Under the pieces are notes generated by a model. The model was not told the DNA's origin, did no database searches, and saw only the letters and a program-made list of their open reading frames with translations. From CBFHSD01 sp965658375 (GTDB lineage Bacteria > Bacteroidota > Bacteroidia > Flavobacteriales_G > Salibacteraceae), in contig CBFHSD010000014.1 in NCBI GenBank assembly GCA_965658375.1, positions 1 to 49,239 on the forward strand: 49,239 bases of DNA, given 5' to 3'. Positions within the stretch are counted from its first letter, which is position 1. Every line of letters begins with the position of its first letter. This document shows, piece by piece, positions 1 to 7,901 of this stretch. The translations under genes and the position numbers were made by a program.

Positions 1-1554
1 TCCAATTACAAGAATGTTAAATCATTCGTTATTCATCAAGGAGACACCATAGCAGGAACATTAAGTGGCCTTTACATTAACAAGCTCAACAATGAAAAGG
101 TAGAGCCAAAAGAGTTTGAATTCAATAGAGTAGTCTCTCTTAAATCAATTGACGACAGATTGTTTGTTTATTCGCAAAATGGCAAGATCAGTATTTTAAA
201 AAAGGTTGAAAACAAGTATAAAACTGTCGAAAACTTCACCATTGATGCATTGATAAACGATGTACACTTCAACCATCAAACGCACTGGATTGGCACTAAT
301 AAAGGCCTTTATGAAATCAACTTAATTGGTAAAGAGCTCAGTTTTAAACAGTACAATACTTCAAACTCAATAGCCGTATCTGACATTGACATTGTTTATG
401 AATCAAATGACACTTTGTATTTAGTTGAAGAGAATGTATTAAATATTGTTCCGGTTGCTAGCCTGTATAGTCCAAATTCGGTAACACCTGTAATCAGTTC
501 TATACAAGTTAATAATACGATAGTAGACTCTATTCAAACCTTACCGAATACCAAGAACGATATTCGCTTTGAGTTCAACGCACCAGAACTCTTTGCTCAG
601 AACAGCATGGCTTTTCGATATAAACTGAAACCCTTCGATAACGAATGGATTGAAACAAAAAACAAGGATGTAGTTTTCTTGAACCTTCCTCCAAATGATT
701 ATACTTTTCAATTGCAAAGCTCTCTTTCTGAAAACGAATGGTCAGATTCTGAATACGCAACTTTTTCAATAGCTGCGCCATGGTACAACTCGTGGTGGTT
801 TTACATCATGGCTTTTGGGGTTGTAACTTCAGTAATATTTCTTGTAGTCCAATCAAGAATTGATCGCATTCGAACAAAAGAAGGATACGAAACACAATTG
901 GCTCATTTCAAGCATGAAGCACTTTCGGCACAAATGAATCCGCATTTCATATTTAATGCATTAAACTCTATACAAGCTTACATTCTAGAAAGAGAAACCA
1001 AAGCTGCCAACCATTACATGACTCAATTCTCCAGCCTAATTAGATTAACCTTTGAAGCCACAAGAAAGCACTTCATTCCTCTTTCTGATGAATTGAAAAT
1101 AAACAAGTTGTATGTGAGCCTGGAGAACTTAAGGCTGGACAATAAGATTAATTACATCACAGAGTTGGATGAAAGTATCGATGGTAAAACCGTTCAGGTT
1201 CCCGCACTAATTACTCAGCCCATTATAGAAAACGCCATTCTACATGGATTAGCCCCCATTAATGGAGGCACCTTATGGTTAAATATATCCAAGGAAAACA
1301 ACCTTTTAAAAATTCAAATACAAGATGATGGGATTGGCATTAACAATGCAACAAGAAAGAAAAATGAAGCTATAAAAAAAACATCGCAAGGCATTAAATT
1401 AACCACAGAACGTTTGGCAAATTGGAATCAAAGCACACCCAATATGGCCAACCTTAAAACAGAAGCGTTGGGTAAAGAACAAGAAAGCTCAGGAACTTGT
1501 GTAACTTTAGTCCTTCAAATAAAACACACACCAGTGTCTGATGGCAGCTCCTAG
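1..1554 (+). CDS. LytS-type sensor histidine kinase, 5'-truncated
   Basis: The reading frame is open from base 1, so the gene begins outside the window; 517 residues are visible. Order seen: beta-propeller-like periplasmic repeats, a Y_Y_Y-type beta-sandwich (about residues 160-255, with the FRYKLKPFDNEW pattern), one transmembrane segment (about 265-285, WWFYIMAFGVVTSVIFLVV), a short coiled linker, then a His_kinase (PF06580-type) domain containing MNPHFIFNALNSIQAY with the phospho-acceptor His at bases 943-945. The ATP-binding half has the N-box QPIIENAILHG and DDGIGI. It probably senses an extracytoplasmic signal and phosphorylates the regulator encoded next, whose start overlaps this gene by 14 bp. 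Such propeller/Y_Y_Y kinases are common in Bacteroidota; the ligand cannot be told from sequence. Confidence 0.9.
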   Translation, partial: SNYKNVKSFVIHQGDTIAGTLSGLYINKLNNEKVEPKEFEFNRVVSLKSIDDRLFVYSQNGKISILKKVENKYKTVENFTIDALINDVHFNHQTHWIGTNKGLYEINLIGKELSFKQYNTSNSIAVSDIDIVYESNDTLYLVEENVLNIVPVASLYSPNSVTPVISSIQVNNTIVDSIQTLPNTKNDIRFEFNAPELFAQNSMAFRYKLKPFDNEWIETKNKDVVFLNLPPNDYTFQLQSSLSENEWSDSEYATFSIAAPWYNSWWFYIMAFGVVTSVIFLVVQSRIDRIRTKEGYETQLAHFKHEALSAQMNPHFIFNALNSIQAYILERETKAANHYMTQFSSLIRLTFEATRKHFIPLSDELKINKLYVSLENLRLDNKINYITELDESIDGKTVQVPALITQPIIENAILHGLAPINGGTLWLNISKENNLLKIQIQDDGIGINNATRKKNEAIKKTSQGIKLTTERLANWNQSTPNMANLKTEALGKEQESSGTCVTLVLQIKHTPVSDGSS

Positions 1555-2284
1555 AAAAATAAAAACCATACTGATAGATGACGAATCGCACGCCATCAGA
1601 AGTCTTTATGTGCTGTGTAATGAGTTTACAGAAAAGGTAGAAGTAATTGGAACGGCCACAAAAACTCTTGAAGCCATTAAACTTATAAATTCACTTGAGC
1701 CAGAATTGATATTCTTGGATATAGAGCTCGCAGATGGCACGGGCTTCGACATTTTAGAAACTGTAAAACATTCAGGATTTTTCACGGTTTTCACAACTGC
1801 ACATAGCGAGTATGCCATTGAAGCAATTAAGGCTAAAGCCTTTGATTACCTTATGAAACCTATTAATATAAACGAGTTCTCAACTACAGTTGACAAAGTG
1901 TTTGAAGCATGGCAGTTAAATTCCAATTTTGCTCAATCATCAAAAACACACTCCAACATCAGCATACCTACTGAGAGTGGATTTAAGTCTATCAATATCA
2001 ACCAAATAGATTTGGTAAATGCCGAAGGTTCTTACACCGAGATTATTACGTCAAACGAAAAGCCCTTACTCATCTCTAGAAAACTTGGTCAAGTAGAAAA
2101 AGCTTTGCCCTCTGACAGTTTCTTTAGAGTAAACCATTCTTGCATTGTAAACCTGAAACAGGTAGAAGAATTCAATAAAAAAGAGAACACGCTAACTTTA
2201 GGAAACAAAACAAAAGTTGATGTTTCAAGGCGTAAAAAAGATGAACTCATCGAAGCTTTGCAGAAATTCACACAATTTATCTAG
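1541..2284 (+). CDS. LytTR-family response regulator
   Basis: A 247-residue two-domain regulator. The N-terminal receiver domain has the acidic pocket (IDDE, residues 12-15), the phospho-acceptor Asp60 in IFLDIELADGTG, the conserved Thr in FTTAH and the Lys in DYLMKP. The C-terminal half (about 145-247) is a LytTR DNA-binding domain, with FFRVNHSCIVNLKQV and VDVSRRKKDEL being typical of the family. It overlaps the upstream kinase gene by 14 bp, which indicates translational coupling and a cognate pair. LytTR regulators usually bind direct repeats upstream of target promoters. No target is identifiable here. Confidence 0.93.
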   Translation: MAAPRKIKTILIDDESHAIRSLYVLCNEFTEKVEVIGTATKTLEAIKLINSLEPELIFLDIELADGTGFDILETVKHSGFFTVFTTAHSEYAIEAIKAKAFDYLMKPININEFSTTVDKVFEAWQLNSNFAQSSKTHSNISIPTESGFKSININQIDLVNAEGSYTEIITSNEKPLLISRKLGQVEKALPSDSFFRVNHSCIVNLKQVEEFNKKENTLTLGNKTKVDVSRRKKDELIEALQKFTQFI

Positions 2285-2566
2285 GCGTTTCTTACCAGTT
2301 AAGCTTGCTCCCTTACCAAATAAGGATTGAAACACACCACCTATGGGTTATCGCTAGTGAAAAAGAAGAAACTAGCCTTACTTCGTGAGGAAATTAGGAG
2401 ATTTCAAAAACGCTCCCCAGCACCTATTCCAAGAAACACTTAAATCTTGGTACGAAAAAGACTTTCAGAAATGAATGTCTTTTTTTTTGCCCCAAAGCCA
2501 GAGATAGCCTTCATTCCTTTATTCAACAATCCTGCTAAATTTGCTCAGATTCTAAACCAAGAAGAA
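2285..2566 (+). other. Intergenic leader region upstream of fhs
   Basis: About 280 bases between the LytTR regulator and the chosen fhs start. It contains a short inverted repeat GCTAGT-N12-ACTAGC at 2353-2376, which would make only a weak hairpin. It also holds a 29-codon GTG-started frame at 2385-2474 with coding-like amino-acid content. The fhs frame itself stays open upstream to a possible TTG at 2447, but those extra 40 residues do not resemble formate-THF ligases. I could not match a ZTP or other known folate/purine riboswitch consensus here, and I see no clear TAnnTTTG promoter. Confidence 0.4.
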
Positions 2567-4234
2567 ATGACGGATATCGAAATCGCAAACAGTGTTTCAG
2601 CACAGCACATCAACGCAATAGCAGACAACCTACAAATACACGAAGATCATCTTGAATTGTATGGAAAAGACAAAGCAAAACTTAGTCTAGACCTTATCAA
2701 CAAAGAAAAAATTGATCAAAACAATTTAATCTTGGTTACCGCTGTTACTCCTACTCCAGCAGGAGAAGGAAAAACCACAACATCTATTGGTTTGCACGAT
2801 GGTCTTTGCAAACTAGGACAGAAATCTATTGTTGTTTTACGCGAACCTTCTTTGGGTCCTGTATTCGGTATCAAAGGTGGAGCTGCTGGTGGCGGATGGA
2901 GCCAAGTGATTCCAATGGAAGACATCAACCTGCACTTTACAGGAGATTTTGCCGCTATTGAAAAAGCAAACAACCTGCTTTCTGCTCTAATCGACAATAA
3001 CATTCAAGACCCAAAACGTTCATTAAACATAGACCCAAGAACCGTAACTTGGAAGAGATGCATGGACATGAATGATAGAGCTCTTCGCAAAATCATGAGT
3101 GGTTTAGGTGGCAAGCCAGGTGGTATGCCAAGAGAAGCAGGCTTTAACATTACAGCTGCAAGCGAAATCATGGCTATTCTCTGCATGAGCAATGACCTCA
3201 ACGATTTGAAAAATAAACTAGGTAATATCTACATCGGAGATACTTTCGATAAAAAACCGGTTTACGCCAAAGACTTAAACGCTCAAGGCTCAATGGCTAC
3301 CTTATTAAAGCATGCTATCAAACCTAACCTTGTTCAAACACTTGAAGGTAACCCTGCCATTATTCATGGTGGTCCTTTTGCCAACATTGCGCAAGGAACA
3401 AACACGATCATCGCTACGAAAACGGGAATGAGCTTAGCCGATTATACGGTTACCGAAGCCGGATTTGCAGCCGACCTAGGTTCAGAGAAATTCATGAACA
3501 TCAAGTGTCGTCATGCCGGTGTATCGCCTAAAGCGGTTGTGGTAGTTGCTACTGTTAGAGCATTGAAATACCATGGTGGGGCATCTTTAAAAGAGCTCAA
3601 TACAGAAAACTTAACAGCACTTGAAAAAGGCGTTGCCAACTTAGAAAAACACCTCGAAACGGTTCAATCGTATGGCATTCCAGCGGTAGTATCTATCAAC
3701 AGGTTTGTTTCTGATACAGATGCCGAGCTTGAATTGCTGATGAATGCTTGCAATAAAATGGGGGCCAAAGCAGCCGTTGCAGAAGGGTGGGCCAAAGGCG
3801 GAAATGGAACTTTGGAACTTGCAGAACGCGTTATTGAAGCGGTTGAAGAATGTAAGAATCCAATTACAAATACCTATGAGTTAAGTGATGAACCTGAAGT
3901 AAAAATTGAGAAGATCTGTAAAACCATTTATGGTGCTGATGGTGTAGAGTATACTGCCAAAGCAAAAAGACAACTTCAGAGATTTAAAGACCTAGGTTAC
4001 GGAAACTTGCCTATTTGTATGGCAAAAACTCAAAAATCTTTAAGCGACAATGACAAGCTTATTGGCAGACCAACAGGCTTTAACATTCACATTAGAGAAT
4101 TTGAAATAGCCGCTGGTGCAGGTTTCATCATTCCTATTTGTGGCGCAATGCTTAGGATGCCAGGACTTCCATCTGTACCAGCAGCAGAACATATAGACAT
4201 TAACGAAAACGGAGAAATCTCAGGATTATCATAA
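2567..4234 (+). CDS. fhs: Formate--tetrahydrofolate ligase
   Basis: ATP-dependent ligation of formate to tetrahydrofolate to give 10-formyl-THF for one-carbon metabolism, in the cytoplasm. From the ATG at 2567 the protein has 555 residues, the usual family length (about 555-560). Starting at 2447 would add 40 residues with no family similarity, so 2567 is preferred. Seen: the P-loop TPTPAGEGKTTTSIGL near residue 65, followed by LREPSLGPVFGIKGGAAGGG, both hallmarks of the FTHFS family. The crotonase-family gene starts 2 bp after the stop, so the two are probably co-transcribed. Confidence 0.95.
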   Translation: MTDIEIANSVSAQHINAIADNLQIHEDHLELYGKDKAKLSLDLINKEKIDQNNLILVTAVTPTPAGEGKTTTSIGLHDGLCKLGQKSIVVLREPSLGPVFGIKGGAAGGGWSQVIPMEDINLHFTGDFAAIEKANNLLSALIDNNIQDPKRSLNIDPRTVTWKRCMDMNDRALRKIMSGLGGKPGGMPREAGFNITAASEIMAILCMSNDLNDLKNKLGNIYIGDTFDKKPVYAKDLNAQGSMATLLKHAIKPNLVQTLEGNPAIIHGGPFANIAQGTNTIIATKTGMSLADYTVTEAGFAADLGSEKFMNIKCRHAGVSPKAVVVVATVRALKYHGGASLKELNTENLTALEKGVANLEKHLETVQSYGIPAVVSINRFVSDTDAELELLMNACNKMGAKAAVAEGWAKGGNGTLELAERVIEAVEECKNPITNTYELSDEPEVKIEKICKTIYGADGVEYTAKAKRQLQRFKDLGYGNLPICMAKTQKSLSDNDKLIGRPTGFNIHIREFEIAAGAGFIIPICGAMLRMPGLPSVPAAEHIDINENGEISGLS

Positions 4235-4236
4235 TC

Positions 4237-5019
4237 ATGAAAGAAGCATTTGTAGACTTACAAACCAAAGATGGCATTGCAACCATCACTTTCTTTCACC
4301 CAGCAAGCAATTCATTGCCTGGTGAAATTCTAAAGAAAATATCCGATACCATTACCCAGTGCGGTGCAGACAACGATGTAAAGCTCATTGTACTCAAGTC
4401 AGAAGGCGAGAAAGCTTTTTGTGCTGGAGCGTCTTTTGATGAACTTGTTGCTATTGATGACCACGAAACAGGAATTAAGTTTTTTAGTGGTTTCGCTAAC
4501 GTTATCAACGCCATTAGAAAGTGTCCGAAATTCGTAGTAGGTCGCGTTCAAGGTAAAGCCGTTGGTGGCGGAGTTGGCATTGCATCTGCAGTAGATTACT
4601 GCTTTGCAAGAGACAATGCCAGTATAAAACTGAGCGAACTAGCTGTAGGTATAGGACCATTTGTAGTAGGCCCAGCAGTAAAGCGCAAAGTAGGTTTATC
4701 AGGTATGAGCGAATTGGCAATCGCAGCATGGGAATGGAGAAGTGCAGAGTGGGCCTTGAATAAAGGCCTATATCAAAGTATTCATTCTTCTATTCAAGAG
4801 TTGGACCAAGCAGTAGATGCTTTTGCCCAAAAGCTCATTACATACAGCCCAGAAGCTATGAGAGAATTGAAACAAGTGTTCTGGCAAGGAACAGAAAACT
4901 GGGACTCATTGCTTTTAGAACGAGCCGGAATAAGCGGTGATTTGGTACGCTCAGACTTTACCAGAAATGCCATTGCGGCATTCAAAGCGTCAGTAGAAAA
5001 GAAAAAACAATCAAAATAG
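4237..5019 (+). CDS. Enoyl-CoA hydratase/isomerase (crotonase) family protein
   Basis: A 260-residue protein of the crotonase superfamily, which acts on CoA thioesters. The oxyanion-hole elements are recognisable as AFCAGASFDEL (about residues 62-72) and VGGGVGIASAVD (about 107-118). Of the two catalytic glutamates of classical enoyl-CoA hydratase, the first falls on a Gly (GGGVGIA instead of GGGCELA) while the second is kept in KLSELAVGIGP. The reaction is therefore probably not standard hydration; isomerase, lyase or other chemistry is possible. It lies 2 bp downstream of fhs and is followed by a strong terminator, so fhs and this gene form a two-gene unit. The substrate is unknown. Confidence 0.8.
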   Translation: MKEAFVDLQTKDGIATITFFHPASNSLPGEILKKISDTITQCGADNDVKLIVLKSEGEKAFCAGASFDELVAIDDHETGIKFFSGFANVINAIRKCPKFVVGRVQGKAVGGGVGIASAVDYCFARDNASIKLSELAVGIGPFVVGPAVKRKVGLSGMSELAIAAWEWRSAEWALNKGLYQSIHSSIQELDQAVDAFAQKLITYSPEAMRELKQVFWQGTENWDSLLLERAGISGDLVRSDFTRNAIAAFKASVEKKKQSK

Positions 5020-5022
5020 GTG

Positions 5023-5055
5023 AATGCCCTCTGAATATTGGAGGGCATTTCTTTT
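5023..5055 (+). terminator. Rho-independent terminator after the crotonase-family gene
   Basis: A 9-bp perfect stem AATGCCCTC (5023-5031) / GAGGGCATT (5041-5049) with a 9-base loop, followed by a T-rich stretch. It lies 3 bases after the stop codon and closes the fhs unit. Confidence 0.85.
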
Positions 5056-5102
5056 CACCTTTATTTTACAATATGTCAATCATATAACTAATTGAATTGA
5101 CA

Positions 5103-5110
5103 TAAGTTTG
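5103..5110 (+). promoter_or_regulatory. Candidate -7 promoter box for the DUF349 gene
   Basis: TAAGTTTG matches the Bacteroidota -7 consensus TAnnTTTG and lies 23 bases before the start codon, just downstream of the previous terminator. No TTG is found at the usual 17-23 base spacing upstream, so the -33 half is not supported. Confidence 0.45.
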
Positions 5111-5133
5111 CACTTCGGTCAAATAGAAAGTTC

Positions 5134-6840
5134 ATGACTAAACAAGAAATCAACAAGGCATTGCAAGAGCTTCTTGCTAATGAAGACAACGCTCAACTCA
5201 TTCAACAAGGAAAACCTCTTCTTGGTCATTACCAAACTGCTCTTACGCTGCAACATAGAGAAGCACTTACACAGTTTACCGAAGCTGGTGGAAACCCAGA
5301 AGAATTTACGCCTCCTGCAAAAGAAGAGGAAGATTTAAAGTTTGACGAGCTCTGGACCAAATACAAAAAACGCAAGATTGTTTTCGAAGCTGAAGTAGCT
5401 TCCGCGCACGAGAAGAATCTAGAAATCAAAAAAGGGATCATCTCTCAAATTCTCGACATCACTCAAAACGAAGAGCACATTAAAACGGCTTTTGAGAAAA
5501 TCAAAGAATTGGAAGAACTTTGGAAGAATACGGGTAACGTATCTCCACATGAATATAAAGATCTGCAACAAGCTTATAGCAGAGCACGTGATGACTTTTA
5601 CTATCACATGCGCATTTACAGAGAGCTATTGGATCACGACCTTAAAAGAAACAGCCAGCTAAAAGAAGAACTTGCAGCTAAGATGGAAGAGCTCTTGCAT
5701 TTCGAGAGCATCCGCGAAGCAGAATCAATGGCTAGACGTTACTTGGTAGAGTGGGATGAAATAGGACCTACTTACAAAGAAAAGTGGGAAGAGATTAGAG
5801 ATCGTTTTAGAACCGCCCAACACAAATTCTACGATAAAGTAAAGAACCATTACAAGTCTATCAAAGACCAACAAGTAGAAAACCTTCAGAAAAAAGCCGT
5901 ACTGTGTGAGAAGATTGAAGAAATCAACTCAAAAGAAATCACCATTGAGAAAAAATGGAAAAAACTGACTGAAGTTGTCATTGAAACTCAAAAAGAGTGG
6001 AAAACAATTGGCTTTGCTACCAAAAAAGAAAACCAAGAAGTTTGGGAACGTTTCAAAGCTGCTGCAGATGAGTTTTTCAGTAAAAAGAATAAGTTCTATT
6101 CTGGTTTAAAAGCTCAGCAAGAGAAGAATAAAGAGCGTAAACAAAAATTGGTTCTATCTGCCAATGAGCTCAAAGAAAATACAGATTGGAAGGAGACGAC
6201 CAAGAAAATGGTCAACCTGCAAAAAGAATGGCAAAGCGTAGGAAAATGTCATCAGCGAGATGAACAAAAGCTTTGGAAACAATTTAGAGAAGCCTGCAAT
6301 GTATTCTTCGAAGCTAAGAAGAACTGGTTTGCCAATCTAGACAACCATTTAGAAGAGAATTTCACTAAGAAAAAAGAGGTAATAGCCGAATTAGAAAGCT
6401 TCTCCACAACCGACAATAAAGAAGAAGACCTTAAGGCCATCAAAGAAATCTCTATAAAGTTTGAAGCAATAGGCTTTGTTCCCAGAGATAAAAAGAAAGA
6501 GATTCAAGACGAATTCAAGACAGCTATTGATCAGCTGTATGCCGCTTTAGGAATGAACCAAAAGCAATTGGAAAAAGTGAGGTACGAAAGCAAGCTTTCT
6601 TCTTTTGCTAATGCAGATAATAAAGACGACCTCATCGATAAAGAAATTCGTCAATTGCGCGATAGAATGAAAAAACTAGAGCACAACATTCAACTTACAG
6701 AAAATAATCTCGGCTTTTTTGGTCACTCAAAAGGAGCTGAGAAATTGAAAGAAGAACAAGAGAAAAAATTGGAATCTTCCAAAAAACAACTTTCCGAATT
6801 CAAAAAGAAAATCAAAGACCTAAGAAATTTACTTGACTAA
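5134..6840 (+). CDS. DUF349 domain-containing coiled-coil protein
   Basis: A 568-residue, highly charged, mostly helical protein without signal peptide or membrane segments. It carries several tandem DUF349 units, recognised by a repeating pattern of a W near a helix start, then W..IG, then W.RF..A...FF..K..FY (for example about residues 285-345 and 360-420). The last 60 residues form a Lys/Glu-rich coiled coil. DUF349 proteins are common in Bacteroidota and elsewhere, but I know of no established biochemical role. A terminator lies upstream and the DUF3078 gene follows after 7 bases, so the two are probably co-transcribed. The ATG at 5134 fits the promoter-like box at 5103. Confidence 0.88.
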   Translation: MTKQEINKALQELLANEDNAQLIQQGKPLLGHYQTALTLQHREALTQFTEAGGNPEEFTPPAKEEEDLKFDELWTKYKKRKIVFEAEVASAHEKNLEIKKGIISQILDITQNEEHIKTAFEKIKELEELWKNTGNVSPHEYKDLQQAYSRARDDFYYHMRIYRELLDHDLKRNSQLKEELAAKMEELLHFESIREAESMARRYLVEWDEIGPTYKEKWEEIRDRFRTAQHKFYDKVKNHYKSIKDQQVENLQKKAVLCEKIEEINSKEITIEKKWKKLTEVVIETQKEWKTIGFATKKENQEVWERFKAAADEFFSKKNKFYSGLKAQQEKNKERKQKLVLSANELKENTDWKETTKKMVNLQKEWQSVGKCHQRDEQKLWKQFREACNVFFEAKKNWFANLDNHLEENFTKKKEVIAELESFSTTDNKEEDLKAIKEISIKFEAIGFVPRDKKKEIQDEFKTAIDQLYAALGMNQKQLEKVRYESKLSSFANADNKDDLIDKEIRQLRDRMKKLEHNIQLTENNLGFFGHSKGAEKLKEEQEKKLESSKKQLSEFKKKIKDLRNLLD

Positions 6841-6847
6841 TTTTTTT

Positions 6848-7750
6848 ATGGCCTATTTTAAACCTTTCGCACTATTTGTTGCACTATCCGCAGCAAGTTT
6901 CACATTTGCACAAGATGTAGCACCCGCAGATTCTACTAAAAACTGGAAATTAAACGGAGTTGCCAACCTCAACTTTTCTCAAGTTTCTTTAACTAATTGG
7001 CAAGCAGGGGGTGAAAGCTCTATGTCTGGAATAATGCTGTTCAAATATTTGGCAGACTACCAAAAAGACAAACTTACTTGGAAAAATAGTGTAGATATTG
7101 CTTACGGTTTAATGAAGCAAGGAGACCAGAATTGGATTAAGTCAGACGACCGTTTTGAGTTGTTCTCTAAAGTAGGTTACAAACTGAGTGACACTTGGTC
7201 TCTTACCGCATTTACCACATTCAGGTCTCAATTTACAGAGGGGTATGCTACAGCAGATGAAATAAATCTAATTTCAGACTTCATGGCTCCGGGGTATGTG
7301 ATTCCTGGTTTAGGTTTCGATTATGATCCGAATGACTGGTTTAGCTTCAATATTTCACCTGTTACCAGCAAAATCACTTTTGTCAACAATGATTCATTGG
7401 CTGCAGTAGGTGCTTTTGGAGTGGATCCCGGAGAAAATGTAAGAGTTGAAATTGGTGCCTCAGCAAGGGTTCAAATTCAGCGCAAACTGGCAGAAAATAT
7501 TGTGCTACAAACCAAAGCAGATTTCTTCTCAAATTACCAAGAAAATCCAACATCTATTGATGTTAACTGGGATCTCGCTTTACTCATGAAAGTAAATGAT
7601 TGGTTAACCACTAGCATAACTACTACCCTTATTTACGATGAAGACATTGACATTCCTCTAGAAGAAGATGCTGATGGCAATGTGACCAAAGCTAGTCCTA
7701 GAGTTCAATTCAAAGAGGTATTCGCCATTGGGCTTACACTCAAACTCTAA
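6848..7750 (+). CDS. DUF3078-type secreted or outer-membrane protein
   Basis: A 300-residue protein starting at the ATG at 6848; a frame opening 15 bases earlier would overlap the previous gene and has a poorer signal peptide. The signal peptide is residues 1 to about 20, ending AASFTFAQD. The mature part starts with NWKLNGVANLNFSQVSLTNW and continues as alternating beta-strand-like segments ending in a hydrophobic strand (EVFAIGLTLKL), typical of an outer-membrane beta-barrel. This pattern matches the DUF3078 family found throughout Bacteroidota, of unknown function. It sits 7 bases after the DUF349 gene and is followed by a terminator. Confidence 0.82.
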   Translation: MAYFKPFALFVALSAASFTFAQDVAPADSTKNWKLNGVANLNFSQVSLTNWQAGGESSMSGIMLFKYLADYQKDKLTWKNSVDIAYGLMKQGDQNWIKSDDRFELFSKVGYKLSDTWSLTAFTTFRSQFTEGYATADEINLISDFMAPGYVIPGLGFDYDPNDWFSFNISPVTSKITFVNNDSLAAVGAFGVDPGENVRVEIGASARVQIQRKLAENIVLQTKADFFSNYQENPTSIDVNWDLALLMKVNDWLTTSITTTLIYDEDIDIPLEEDADGNVTKASPRVQFKEVFAIGLTLKL

Positions 7751-7772
7751 AATTAGAGTAAGCTATTTTAAC

Positions 7773-7816
7773 AAAATCAAGAGAAAGATCGAAATATCAT
7801 TCTCTTGATTTTTTGT
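7773..7816 (+). terminator. Rho-independent terminator after the DUF3078 gene
   Basis: A perfect 12-bp stem AAAATCAAGAGA (7773-7784) / TCTCTTGATTTT (7801-7812) with a 16-base loop, then a T-rich tract, 22 bases after the stop. Confidence 0.8.
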
Positions 7817-7872
7817 TTTACAGAATAAGCGATTAGTTCATAGGGCTATGAATCAAATATTCATTGCTTTAT

Positions 7873-7880
7873 TACTTTTG
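7873..7880 (+). promoter_or_regulatory. Candidate -7 promoter box for the E1 dehydrogenase gene
   Basis: TACTTTTG matches TAnnTTTG and ends 21 bases before the ATG at 7902. It lies between the previous terminator and the gene. No clear TTG at -33. Confidence 0.5.
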
Positions 7881-7901
7881 TAGGCCCACAAAAAATAGAA
7901 T

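Noticed and set aside
2447..2566. An N-terminal extension of fhs from a TTG at 2447
   Set aside because: The 40 extra residues are unlike formate-THF ligases; the ATG at 2567 gives the normal 555 residues.
2285..2566. A ZTP or folate riboswitch ahead of fhs
   Set aside because: I could not find the conserved core sequences of known classes; only a weak hairpin is present.
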